The notes: generated by a model from the sequence alone, not told the origin. Shown: positions 46,392 to 57,341, numbered from the stretch's first letter. The stretch: 64,000 nt of DNA from Nepenthes gracilis (GCA_033239525.1 BSYO01000004.1:10516037-10580036), one strand, 5' to 3'. A program made the numbers and translations.

Positions 46392-47330
46392 TCAATTAGA
46401 AGAGAACAGAGTTTCCCAAATCTCAGTAAAGACCTCAACAATGACGCTATGATGATGAGCAGAATTAAGAGAGAGAAAGCACTGCAGGAGCTGCTCCAGC
46501 TCCTGAGCTCCAAACAACTGCCTTTCAATGATCATCTCAACCATAGATGTCCTGAAATCCCTGTGCGGATCACTAGAACTCTTCGCAACGGCGAAGCAAC
46601 CTTTCATCTTCCCCTGTAGTGGCAGCAAGCCCATCTCAGGATTATCCTTGCTTGCCATCTTCCGGCGATTTCGCAACCGGATCGGCGGCCGACTCGGCTC
46701 GGAATCGGAGTTTAGAGAGACGGACCAGTATGAGGAAAAAGAAACAGATTTTGACGAGAACAAATTTTCATCCTCTCTCTCATCGTCACTGCTAAACCAA
46801 TCCTCGTCGTTAGAAGATGAGATAAATGGGCATGGAAATGCCTCTCCTCTACTGCTCTTCAAATGGCTTTTCTTGGGTTTGCTGCTCTTCTTCTTCCTTG
46901 GCTTCTTCTTCTTCGTCTTTCTCTTTTCTCTGTCGTCTGTCTGCAACTTGAAGTACTGGTTTAATGGAGAAGCCGGCGATACAGGAGGACACCGGTGCCC
47001 GGTGAAGTCATCGGCATCGTAAAGGGAGTTCCTTTCGGAGATTTTGTGGCGAGGAAAGGACTCTTTGGGGAGAATACAATTATCCCGTACCATTTCCTCG
47101 AAGCTTTCAGGGCATCTAGGTCTACACATAGACGGGTAAGTAGCAGGAGGTCGTCTGGACTTTGGATTTGGAGCCACGAACGATTCGGTTGGGCTGCTCT
47201 GAAATCGGTCGCTCGGCGGATTAAAAAAGGGGCTTTTATGATCGACGACATCGGAGAGGATTTGGGTTTTGCAGGAACCGAATGATGAACGAATTATTCG
47301 AGAGAAGTGAAGTTTTAATCGATTCTCCAT
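46392..47330 (-). CDS. OVATE family protein (OFP7/OFP8-like), 312 aa
   Basis: OVATE family proteins are plant transcriptional repressors that act with KNOX/BELL homeodomain proteins and TRM proteins in organ shape and growth. The start at 47330 was chosen because MENRLKLHFSRIIRSSFGSC matches the family N-terminus; the frame is open 47 codons further upstream without similarity. Residues 134-158 are very Lys-rich (nuclear targeting likely), 174-189 acidic. The C-terminal OVATE domain (244-309) is complete: FAVAKSSSDPHRDFRTSMVE, then MIIERQ, LEQLLQCFLSLNS and VFTEIWETLF. There is a single exon, as usual in this family, with no internal stop. It is the only intact protein gene here, flanked by AT-rich spacer. 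Confidence 0.96.
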   Translation of the reverse strand: MENRLKLHFSRIIRSSFGSCKTQILSDVVDHKSPFFNPPSDRFQSSPTESFVAPNPKSRRPPATYPSMCRPRCPESFEEMVRDNCILPKESFPRHKISERNSLYDADDFTGHRCPPVSPASPLNQYFKLQTDDREKRKTKKKKPRKKKSSKPKKSHLKSSRGEAFPCPFISSSNDEDWFSSDDEREDENLFSSKSVSFSSYWSVSLNSDSEPSRPPIRLRNRRKMASKDNPEMGLLPLQGKMKGCFAVAKSSSDPHRDFRTSMVEMIIERQLFGAQELEQLLQCFLSLNSAHHHSVIVEVFTEIWETLFSSN

Positions 47331-48000
47331 TTTCAGAATAAAGGGGGAGGAACGAAATGGAAGGAGGGGGGATGGTTCAAAGAGCAGAGGAAGGCGGTAC
47401 CAAGATTTGGGGTTTAAATATAAATAAAGGGGGGCCCTTTTCTGATTTACAATTGGAATCCTTTTTCTCATGATTTGAAAAAGCTGGCTGATTTTTATAT
47501 TTTATTTTTGTATTTCATGTTATATATTTATATTTATATTATATTTATATTTTTAATTTTTTAGGGAACGTGGGTTTTAATTTTTCCCCATAATTGCGAT
47601 AGCGCAGTTGTCATACCCTGCTGATATGTTTTTCCGTTGTTTCCGTTTCTTATTGTCTCAATACTTATATTAAAATGAAAAATATTTAAGTGATATTATT
47701 TAATTATTTTTTAAAAAAATTTATTGATACAGCTTTTATCTATGAATTTATTAATCTGAATAAATTAATATGAAATTGTATCGTGAAATATGCTTTAAAA
47801 TGTTTAAAAATATCTTCCTAATAATATTGTAATAAACTGGTTGACTAAAAGAACTATTTTCCAGCATTAGTACACATTAATGCCAGTTAGGGATAATTAT
47901 TAAAAATATTAAACATTTTTATTATTACTATTTTTACTTTTATAAACACGTATCAAATTTTTATACAAATAATAGGAAATTGAATATACCATTTCCTTTT
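47331..48000 (-). promoter_or_regulatory. Upstream region of the OFP gene
   Basis: The leader at 47331-47400 is purine/pyrimidine-biased. On the minus strand TTTATTTATATTTAAA (about 47429-47414) is a possible TATA region about 85-100 bp before the ATG. Further upstream is AT-rich without recognised elements. Confidence 0.35.
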
Positions 48001-49880
48001 AAATTCTTCTGTTTTATACTTGACTTACAGAATTACAATATCATGTTGAAAGTTGAAAAAAGTTTATCTGTTAGAAAATATAAGTGATCGTGTTAAAATA
48101 TTGTGCAATAATTATACATATAATGAGTTATACAATTAATGAAGTAAAACATGGCTAATTGATCAATTGCTATACATTGAATTAATTTGTCACGTCTCTT
48201 TATAATAAATATTTGCAGTTTATTTCTTGTAATATATATATATATTTACTTATTTATGGTAATAATGGTAATAATATATATATTTATTATTATTGATGCC
48301 AATAATGGTAACCCAGTTGAAGGCATAATATATATTTATGGGTTTTGCAAAGTGAATGTATATTTAATTTGATTAATAATTATTTGATAAATTATGATGT
48401 GTAACATATGAATATTACTTTGAAAAGTATTTGAAAAATTTAGCATCAAATATCTTAACATGGATAACCTTAAAAAGACTATATCTATTTAGAACTTGCG
48501 TGAAGCTCAAATTAAATGAGATGACATCTTCCCCTTTTACTATTATAGCAATTTGCATTTAAGTCTATTTAAGAGAGAGAGGGAGGGGGGTAGAGAGAGG
48601 GGTTTTTTTGTAAGAAAAAATTGAATATATTTTTTAAAATATTCATATATTCCAATAATATGAGATATAATGCACTTTCAACTAATTTTGTAGTTTTTCA
48701 TAAACATATAGAGGCTAAATGTTTAATTAACTTAATGTGTTAAATTGGACAAATTACCTATAGTACGACATGATATAATAAATAGTATCAAGTCGTGTAG
48801 AATATAGTCTAACATTTCAAATCATACTAGACCGTATGGTAAACTACCTTTGACACAAACGGGTCATAAGACAAGAGGGAGGACTAAAAAATTTTAATTT
48901 TAATAACATATAAATTATTGTTTAATATTTGGGTCATATTGTGTTGATTTGTAGTTTGGAAAGCTCATAGATATATATATCATATTAAGTAGGACTTTAA
49001 AATCTTGTATCATACCTAACACGGCCAGTTTGTAGACAAACGGTTTGAATAATGAATCGTACAAATATGATATGACTTATTTTAACATTTATATAATTAA
49101 CTTCAATCAATTAATGACAATGAGGCTTTCAAATTTCAAACTACATTGAGGTGATATTAAATAACTCTACAATTATGACAGAAAATGACAATAAGCAATA
49201 ATTAAGTGTTATCCTTAGTACTAAATGCTATTCCTTTTTTTTTCTTTAATAATGTCTACCATTGTTATTAAGGGCATATATTATTAAAATATTTTAGATA
49301 ACATTATTTTTCATTATTTAATTTATACTATCTATCTTTGTAAAATGTACATAAATTAGTGAATGCTACATTTAACTAAAAATATTTCAAAAATAAATAA
49401 AACATACCCATAAATATTTTTCTATACCTAGGTGACATGTAATACTAGCATCTATGTCGACTACGGCTGAATTTATACATTTCCACATTTGAGAAAGCGA
49501 TGCTGTTTGGCTGATTTTGATTTAATAAATATTTAGACGTATTTTTAATATAATTATTTTAATATATATTAATAATATAATATTTTATTTATTTATTTAT
49601 ATTAATATGATTATATAAACAAATAAAATATTCCCCAACTAAACCAAAAATACTATGATAAATAATCATATAACATTGCTCTTTCATCATTTGTCCATTG
49701 TCTTTGGCCTCCTGACTTCCGTTAATTTCAAATGAAAACGAAAAAACTAAACTCTCGAAAAGCTGCGTGTATTACGACTACTATCAACCAAAAAGCAAAC
49801 AAATGCCAAAACTAGGCTATTATCGTATGGCCTTATATTCATTCAATGTGTTGATTAGTGGTATAGACTATAAATTTTTT
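48001..49880. other. AT-rich intergenic region
   Basis: No gene recognised. It contains TA-rich stretches (48228-48275) and a GAGA/GGGG-rich strip at 48572-48604. Confidence 0.6.
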
Positions 49881-49884
49881 TTAC

Positions 49885-50015
49885 TTGTGCGACCAAGGTT
49901 TGAGGGGTGCCTAAAGTGCCAATTCACTAAGGGGCGCACCTGAGAGTGTTGTTTGCCGAGGCACCACGCTTGAGGTGCACCTGATGGAAACTCAAGCACG
50001 CCTTGCAATATTAAA
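49885..50015. repeat. GC-richer dispersed-repeat-like island
   Basis: Recurring GGGGCGCACC, GAGGTGCACC and GAGGCACC motifs occur within an AT-rich spacer. It resembles short GCGCC-rich dispersed repeats common in plant DNA, but I cannot name a family. A minus-strand frame of 97 codons spans it and is judged non-coding. Confidence 0.4.
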
Positions 50016-51380
50016 AAGTACAGATATATTTTTAGGATTAAACCACTTGTGCTCTTTAGGCTAGAGAGCGTCGTTTGTAAGAGAAAGAGAGCAAAAATGG
50101 AGAAGATGAATATTTGAGTATCCAGTTGATGTTCGAATCGTATTTTAATTTTTAATAACATTGAGTATATTATTTTTAGAATTAAGAAGAATATTTTATA
50201 TGTTAGTTTTATATTTCTTCAACTTGTACTTATTGTTACTCATTTAGTTGATATAAGGTATTTAATTCTTATACTTTTGGTTAAATTGTCTCGTAATTTT
50301 TTTCTCTCATTCTAAAAAAAAAATTTTATATAAAAATTATATTTTACTTTATTATTTGTAATTGTTATTTAGTTATTTTTATAAAAAAATGGCAAAATAT
50401 TTTCAAACGGCTCTTAATTTCATATAAAAAAAGGGAAATCTCTTTCAACCTTTTCTTCGTTTTAATTAACAAAACTATTCAAACGTTATGATACACAGAG
50501 TAAGAAACTCATATTTAGTGATCGAGGAGTGCAGTCAGTTGACCAAATTAAAAAATTACCCATTTAAAAATAAGATAAAAATATATTAACAAATAAAGTA
50601 AAATCTTCATTGGCCAATTTAAAATTTTTCTGCTGACCGTATTTAATTTATCTACAGACTACTTTTCTCCACTTATTTATGAGTTACTTGATTGTCCATT
50701 ATTTTCCCCTTCTCATATTAGAAAATATTGAAACTATATAATTATTACCCTATAGTTATTTACAACATAATGGCACGTCTCTTAAGATTATAAAAAATAT
50801 ATATATTCATATACTCATTTTACAGCTAGTTTGCCAAAATGGCAGAAAAAAATAGAAAAATCAGCTAATTTTGAGATAGGATAAAATATTAGTTAAACTC
50901 ACAATTATGAATAAAATTCAAAAAATAAAGAAAATAATGCCTAAGGCTCAAATTTGTAGGGACAAGCAGGCTTCTATTTTTTAAAAAGATGGAAGGTGCA
51001 TTCTTTAAATTGGACACGTTTGATTTTAAATATATTAATATAATTTAATAATTAATTTTAACTAATTTTTTATTTTTTTAAAAATAATTATTTTAATTTT
51101 TTTAAAAAATAAATATTTTAAATTTTTTTAAAAATACCCCCCGCCCCCCTTTTTTTCTTATTAAAAACCCTCTTTCTCGAATTCGTAGTGCTTGAAAGAC
51201 TGGTGGAGAATAAACTCGGAGAGAGTAAGACAAGAGCAAGAGCGCCATGCCCGCCTTTCCGATAAGTAAATAAATAAATAAATAATCCAAATTTGTTTGA
51301 CAAATCGCAGGGAAACTTCAAATATATATTAATCAAAAGTGGCGTTGTCGAGATGCGAATGTCCAGTTCGAAGCGCGGCG
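50016..51380. other. AT-rich intergenic region
   Basis: No gene recognised. C-rich CCCCCCGCCCCCC-like sequence at 51136-51150 interrupts A/T tracts, and a (TAAA)n stretch lies at 51265-51284. Confidence 0.6.
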
Positions 51381-51384
51381 TTTA

Positions 51385-51790
51385 TTAAAGGACAAAAGTG
51401 GGCCCGAGGCCCAAAGTCACAGGCTGAAGCGCCGGCCAGTTCATGTTCCCAACAAACTGGGCCGTGAGACCCGCAGGCCGGATCCACAATCTCAAGGCCC
51501 ATCCGATAAAGCGCATCCCGAAGTCATAAGAAGCTTCCAACAGCTCAATTACAAAACGACCTCCCCCTCTCTCATTATGTCTCAGAGGTACGACCAAAAG
51601 CCACACGACAGTTTTCTGTTCGAGTAAGATTCAGCTTTTCTAACTTACAATTGGATGCAGAGCTTTTGAAGGGGTGGTTGCGGCCGCGGTGGTTGTGGCG
51701 GCGGCGGGGGAGTTTCACGGGGAAGATTGCTAGTTTCGAGTATGATTTTTGCAGTGAGGTGGGTCTGTTTCAAATTCTCATGTGAGGTTG
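51385..51790 (+). promoter_or_regulatory. Possible host promoter and first exon
   Basis: GGGCCC, GGCCCA and TGGGCC motifs cluster at 51400-51505, as in site II-type plant promoters. A pyrimidine-rich leader then leads to ATG 51577 (MSQRYDQKPHDSFLFE), ending at a donor-like CGA/GTAAGATT at 51624. A G/C-rich stretch (51676-51715) with GGCGGCGGCGGGGG follows. No downstream exon is recognised before the Tat LTR at 52422. It may be the intact 5' end or a relic of a gene. The minus strand is also open for 73 codons here. Confidence 0.3.
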
Positions 51791-52344
51791 TCTTTTCATT
51801 GGCTGTAATTTTACTGTTAGCGCTTGTCTTAAATTTTGACGAGAATCATATTTGTAAATGCTTTAATTCTACCAAGTAATCAGATATAAAGAAGTAGCAG
51901 AATATTGACCATTTTGTTTAGAAAAAATATTAAAATAAATAAAAATAAATATTTATTTAAATTTTATAAAATTATTTGATTTTTGACCATTTTTTTAAAT
52001 AAATGATGAAAAATATGAGAAAGAAGATTTCATAGAGAGAAAAATAACTACTTTAATTGGTAAAGAACTAATTTATTTGAACCACATAATTTGTTAAACA
52101 ATAATCTAATAACATATTTTACATGGATTTGGCCCCAATGCATGAATCATATAATCGTATATTTGTGATATGATATAATATATTTTAAGACTAAAAATTT
52201 AACCAATGCTAAACTATCATATCAAATAAAATGACTTGGATATTTAAAAAAAAATCCTTCAAAATTAAATTTATTTCACACTCTTTTAACTAAAAAATTG
52301 GCTTTTATATTGGTCATTAGAGGTTAAAAAAATGAAATAAACTA

Positions 52345-52421
52345 TATAGGAACTAAAAAAATTGGGAAATTCAATGCACATAAAGTCATAATTGAATACC
52401 CAAGAAACCATTTAATCAAAA
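52345..52421 (+). repeat. 77 bp direct duplication, left copy
   Basis: TATAGGAACTAAAAAA followed by 56 bp identical to the right copy at 53331-53408, the two differing only near the A-run. The copies exactly flank the Tat LTR fragment. Confidence 0.9.
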
Positions 52422-53330
52422 TTGGGCCCAAAGATAAAACTCAGCCCATTACGGATATCTTCTAAGGGCGGCCAACACGCACGCAGGCGATCAAGCGTTG
52501 ACGCGTTTTACGAATTTATTTCAGCCCGACCCGTTTAGGCCCACCAATCATTAAATACAATGATTCTCCGAGGATATTCCACGATCTCAAAGAGGCATCA
52601 AAATGGACACGGCAATATTGGCGCCTTTCAAAGAAGGAAAGCGCCGGATCTTCCCAATTCCTTGCCAACCAAGGCACTCCAACGGTAATATGCTGAGGAG
52701 GAAAAAAACCAACTTAGAAAGTTGTTGGCCGCCTCATAAGGAAACAATCTCGATCAGCATGGCAACTGGCATCAGCTCCAGAAGGCAAGCCAGCTAGCAA
52801 ATCAGGAAGGCAATCACTCTTTTCAAAGAAGAAGGATCGACCTCTCAGTTACAAAAGAAACCCTTGACTCACCATTCAGGGCAGGCTTTCATTGACGCTT
52901 TCTTCCATACATTCAACCACGTACACTTTCTTGAAGGCACCCAATTGCATATGCTTTCTGGGACGATTGAGTGCTCACAGAAGTCTGTCTTCTCTGTCAC
53001 ATTCGTTCTCCCAAAAAACCGTAAGGCAACAAGCGAGCCCTCACGGCCGTAGTTTCATCGCCTTCCCACCTCCTAGATCCAAGAAGACCTCACGTCTTTC
53101 TTACATCCGGGGCGAAACACTCAAACTCACACACTCTCTCTATTTCGGTTTCTTTCTCACGAAGATTTGCCGATTTGGCGTCGGAGTGTTTTGGTGGGAT
53201 AATTTCCGCCGAACACGCCCGACCTCCTGTTCATTTAGTGGTGTGCAGTGATTATTTCAGGGAACGGAGCCGGAGCCACGACAAGATGATCATCCGAATC
53301 TGTTCGAAGTTTGGATCCAGAGACGCATCA
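52422..53330 (+). repeat. Tat LTR fragment
   Basis: Ends GGATCCAGAGACGCATCA, the terminus of Tat LTRs here, and contains the preceding GATGATCATCCGAATCTGTT segment found near Tat LTR ends. No primer binding site follows. The left end lacks the TGATGGG start and is set only by the flanking duplication. A 119-codon frame at 52892-53251 is inside LTR sequence and is not considered a gene. Confidence 0.65.
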
Positions 53331-53408
53331 TATAGGAACTAAAAAAAAATGTGAAATTCAATGCACATAAAGTCATAATTGAATACCCAAGAAACCATTT
53401 AATCAAAA
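53331..53408 (+). repeat. 78 bp direct duplication, right copy
   Basis: Right partner of 52345-52421. Followed by AT-rich sequence unrelated to what follows the left copy. Confidence 0.9.
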
Positions 53409-53660
53409 ATAAAATAAAAAGTATTAGTTTTTAAAAAACACATATAATTTATTTTAAAAAACTATTATAAGATTATTCTTTATATATGTAATATCTCATC
53501 TATATATTTATTTTTTATAAATTAAAAATATAAAAATAAATAAAATTTAAAATAACAAAAATATATCGAGGGGTTATATTTATAGGATGAAGAATCCTTT
53601 CAAAAAGTAAGCCCCATATATAGATTGATTCGGTATTTTTGAAACTCAGTGATTAAGTGT

Positions 53661-53795
53661 TGAATTGTCTGGTCTTTCAATCAAGTCAATAACTATAATA
53701 AGGCAAATTCTAATTTAATCTTACTCACTGAATTGTTTGGTCTTCCAATCAAGTCAATGACTATAACAAGGCAAATCCTAATTTAACCTTACTCA
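53661..53795 (+). repeat. Two tandem ~67 bp units
   Basis: Units TGAATTGTCTGGTCTTTCAA... (53661-53727) and TGAATTGTTTGGTCTTCCAA... (53729-53795) are near-identical; a third copy lies at 55301-55370. They form the left part of a larger duplicated block (about 53651-55285 and 55292-55610). Confidence 0.85.
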
Positions 53796-53851
53796 TGGGA
53801 CTCAATAATTTTTCCTTTCATCTTTAAATGGGTGAAATAATAAAGTAAAGT

Positions 53852-53852
<1 letters not shown>

Positions 53853-53887
<35 letters not shown>

Positions 53888-53905
53888 TATTATTATTATT
53901 ATTAT
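53853..53905. repeat. (TAA)n/(TTA)n microsatellite, left of the solo LTR
   Basis: A TAA run passing into a TTA run, self-complementary, so it can fold into a hairpin. The Tat solo LTR is inserted at its right side and the repeat continues at 54947. Confidence 0.9.
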
Positions 53906-54946
53906 TGATGCGTCTCTAGATCCGAGTTTCGAATAGATTCGGATCAACTTGATCGTCTGAATCCGGTTTTGTTCACCGAGTTTGGATCCTATACACCACT
54001 ACAACAAATAAGAGGTCAAGTGTTGGCGGGATATTGTCTTACCGAAAATACTCTAACGCTCAAGTCAATAATAACCTTCAATTTTTAAGAAGGAAATTGG
54101 AAATGAGAGTTGGGAGAGAGAGAGAATGAGAGGGTCAGGAGTGTTCACTTCCAGACGTAAGAGACATTCTGGCTGCTCGTGATGAGCTCAGTTTCCCAAC
54201 TTAGTGTTCACGGGGAACAAATGGGAAATTAAGTCTTGTAAGCGTAGAAGTTTTGAAAAACAGATTTTAGAGAGTAAGCGACATCTCTGGAATCTGAATG
54301 TTGAGCGTGAGATTATTACAGTAAGCGATTGTATACTTAGAAGTGAGTATTTGTGTGCTTAGTAGTTGGCGTGCCCTAGAGTGGAAACTCTGTGGGTTTA
54401 TATAGATGGAGGACAAGGCGACCTTCCTTGGTCGTGAAGGCGTAATTCCTGCACCATATCGGGCGACCTTCCTTGAGCAGGAAGGTTTGACTTGTGCAAT
54501 CTGTTGGGATTGCTTCCTTTTCTGACGGGAAACGGTTCTTAAGATTACTTGCCTTCTTTTTATACTTTGTTACCGTTAGAATTTGTAATAGGCAGGAAAA
54601 GGAATTTGGCGCCTTCCTCATGGGAAGGGCGTTAAATCTGTTGGTGTCCTTTTTAGTGCAATTTGGCAGGGAAGGCGCAAAATCAAAAAAAAGGACTGTT
54701 ACTTGTCGTGTATGGAAGTGTGGGCCCAATTGGGCCTGGTTCATGTAGGATTTTTTCCCTTTTGTCCTGCTTGCTACAGTGTTTTCGGTCAACAAAGACG
54801 TTGACCGTTTCATGGGAGCATGTTGGTCGCCCCGTTTACTTTTTACATGGTCAACGCAGGTATTGACCGTCCAAATGTATATTTGGATCTTCTTGGATTT
54901 GGACCGTTTTTTTCATTGGTATAGCTCATTATTGGCACACCTATCA
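53906..54946 (-). repeat. Tat solo LTR, minus strand
   Basis: On the minus strand it runs from TGATAGGTGTGCCAATAATG to AGAGACGCATCA. Flanks are ATTAT on both sides (53901-53905 and 54947-54951), a perfect 5 bp target duplication, though inside a TTA repeat. A good TATA box, CTATATAAACCC, lies near 54405-54394. Two inverted TTGACC dyads lie at 54787-54806 and 54850-54872. It is homologous to 56184-57260. Confidence 0.85.
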
Positions 54947-54982
<36 letters not shown>

Positions 54983-54984
<2 letters not shown>

Positions 54985-55194
54985 GCTCACTCATCCCTGA
55001 ATTACTCACTACCCAGTGTGCTAAATATCAAAATAATAATAATAATAATAGTCACTCATACCTAAATTACTTACTACCCAATGCGCTAAATATCAAAATA
55101 ATAATAATAATAATAATAATAATTATAATTATTATTATTATTATTTTGATATTTAGCACGCTGGGTAGTAAGTAATTCAAGGATGAGTGAGCTT
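54983..55194. repeat. Inverted repeat with AAT microsatellite core
   Basis: The left arm (54983-55045, AAGCTCACTCATCCCTGAAT...) is the reverse complement of the right arm (55135-55194, ...GGATGAGTGAGCTT) with about 94% match over 60 bp. A second left-type arm starts near 55052. (AAT)n and (ATT)n runs fill the centre. It may be a MITE-like element; no target duplication was confirmed. Confidence 0.8.
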
Positions 55195-55291
55195 CCATTT
55201 CTTAAAAAATAGAAGAAGTTATTTATTAAATTTAAATTATTTTAAATAATTAAATTATAATTAATTATTTAAAAATAAATAGTTTAAAAAA

Positions 55292-55610
55292 GTGATTAGG
55301 TGTTAAATTGTCTAGTCTTCCAATCAAGTTAATAGCTATAATAAGGCAGATTCTAATTTAACCGTACTCATGGGACTCAATATTTTTTTCCTTTCATCTT
55401 TAAATGTGTGAAATAATAACGTAAAGTTATAATAATAATAATTATTATTATTATTATTATTATTATTTGATATTTAGCACACTGGGTAGTAAGTAATTCA
55501 AGGATGAGTGAACTTCTATTTCTTTAAAAAAAAAAAAATTATTTTTTAAATTTAAATTATTTTAAATAATCAAATTATAATTAATTATTTAAAAATAAAT
55601 AATTTAAACC
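55292..55610 (+). repeat. Second copy of the microsatellite-bearing block
   Basis: Repeats the sequence of 53651-53905 joined to 55143-55285, without the solo LTR and with only one arm (55466-55510). It includes the ~67 bp unit, a (TAA)n/(TTA)n run at 55428-55467 and the same AT-rich right end. Confidence 0.8.
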
Positions 55611-55619
55611 TAAATACTT

Positions 55620-56143
55620 GTCATAGAACAATGTGGGCATGGGTGCACTAATTCTGTTGGCCTTTGGGGTTGGCAAAATCCTATTGAACTTAATGAGACC
55701 AGCCAATGCACCACTAAGATAGGTAGTTGGAGAGACGGTCAGGTGAATTTGTATTAAATATGATGTAAATTTATTTTATATAAGTAATTTATTAAAAAAT
55801 TTAATTTTAAAAAATATAATTTCATTTAATAAAAATTTTAAATAATAGTACTTGAATTAATAGATAGAACATGTTGTAAGAACTGTTAGAAGTTCGGCCT
55901 ATTAGTTTTTTAATAAATTTGCATTAAAGTCTAGTATTTAGCTAGAGCTCGGGAAATATTATAGCATTTCCTTTTTATAACCCTATTTTTGAATATATTA
56001 AAATTTTTTCTTATTTGTCTATGATTTTTTAAAAGGTTTTTTACATAAATATAATATTTTATTATATCATTATTCTTTACTTGGTTACAATTTAACTAAA
56101 AATAAATATTTTTATGGGAATAATTATTTCATCCCATTTAATT

Positions 56144-56181
<38 letters not shown>

Positions 56182-56183
56182 CA
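55620..56183. other. AT-rich spacer with (AAT)n/(ATT)n end
   Basis: No gene recognised. An AAT run followed by an ATT run (56146-56180) ends three bases before the Tat LTR. Confidence 0.6.
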
Positions 56184-57260
56184 TGATGGATAAGTCTATA
56201 GTGGGCTGGCCCAAGAAGAGAAACGGCCAAGATCCACAAATGTCCATATGCGCGCTTGGACGGTCAATACCAGGCGTTGACCGGATGAGAGGTTAAGTTG
56301 GACGGCCAACAGGCTCCCCATGAGACGGTTAACATTTATGTTTACCGGAAGTATTACAGTAGGCCGGCTAAAGAGAGTAAGCCTCACGTGGGCCAGGCCC
56401 AGTTGGGCCCACACCTCCAAACATAACCAGTAACGGCTCTCTTCCTTGATTTCGTGCCTTTCTAGAAGGCAATCTTCACTGTAACGGGTATCAACAAATT
56501 CAATGCACGTCCCATGAGAAAAGCACCAAATTTTCTCTTCCTATCCACTACAAACCCTAACGGTAGCAAGATACAGCAGGAATGCAAGTAATCCTGGGAG
56601 TCGTTACCACCATTAAAGCTTCCTGTTAGGAAAGGAAGCAATCCTAACAGATTACAGAAATCAAGCCTTCCTGCCCAAGGAAGGTCATCTAGCAGATTGC
56701 AGGAATCAACCCTTCCTACTCAAGGAAAGTCACCCAGCATTTCATTTATGAAAACCCATGGAGTATTCACTCTAGGGCACGCTCGTTTTTAAGACTACAA
56801 ACGCTCACTATTAAGATCACACTCACTCATTGCTTAGACTACAGAGGCTCTTTTCTCTGCCAAAAGCTCTCTAAAGCTCTCATAGAGTTCTGATAGTTCT
56901 TCAAACTCCCACGCTTACAGAATTCTGACTCTCCCCCTCTCTTACTACGTTCCTTGCAAATACAGTGTGAAGTGATCGTGCTCCTCACGAGCCGCAGAAA
57001 CAGCCTCTCACGTCGAGAACCAAACCCCCATCCCAAACACTCTTTATCTTCTTGCTACTCTCATTTCTTCTTACCCTTAAAAGCTTAAAGGCTGATTACT
57101 GACTTGAGCGTTGGGGTATTTTTTATGGTACAATATCCTGCTGGCACCCGACTCTTATTTGCCGTAGTGGTGTGCATAGTCCAGACTCGGTGAACGGAGC
57201 CATATCCGGACAATCAAGTCGACCCAAATCTGTTCAAAATTTTGATTCATGGGCATATCA
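56184..57260 (+). repeat. 5' LTR of Tat element 3
   Basis: Starts TGATGGATAAGTC and ends GGGCATATCA. Homologous to the minus-strand solo LTR at 53906-54946. It carries TTGACC dyads at 56257-56282 and 56326-56346 and two tandem ~45 bp units containing CTTCCTGCCCAAGGAAGG (56652-56740). The TATA box equivalent is decayed (TTTATGAAAACC near 56748). Confidence 0.85.
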
Positions 57261-57277
57261 TTGGCGTCGTCTGTGGA
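57261..57277 (+). other. Primer binding site of Tat element 3
   Basis: TTGGCGTCGTCTGTGGA follows the LTR directly and resembles the TGGCGCCG-type sites of Ogre/Tat/Athila elements, with one change. Confidence 0.75.
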
Positions 57278-57341
57278 AAACACTTACAAAATGCCAACTA
57301 CATTTTCCCAAAAATTTTTTCAATTTCACCTTCCAAGCTAA

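Noticed and set aside
46528..47022. Open frame of 164 codons on the plus strand
   Set aside because: Antisense shadow of the OFP gene, with Phe/Leu/Ser-rich sequence produced by the Lys-rich tract of the real gene.
49868..50161. Open frame of 97 codons on the minus strand
   Set aside because: Spans a GC-rich repeat island; such sequences often give spurious predictions in plants.
52892..53251. Open frame of 119 codons on the plus strand
   Set aside because: Within the Tat LTR fragment, ending near its 3' terminus; no family similarity.
54376..54813. Open frame of 145 codons on the minus strand
   Set aside because: It lies wholly inside a Tat solo LTR, has no family resemblance, and the related LTR at 56184-57260 does not keep it open.
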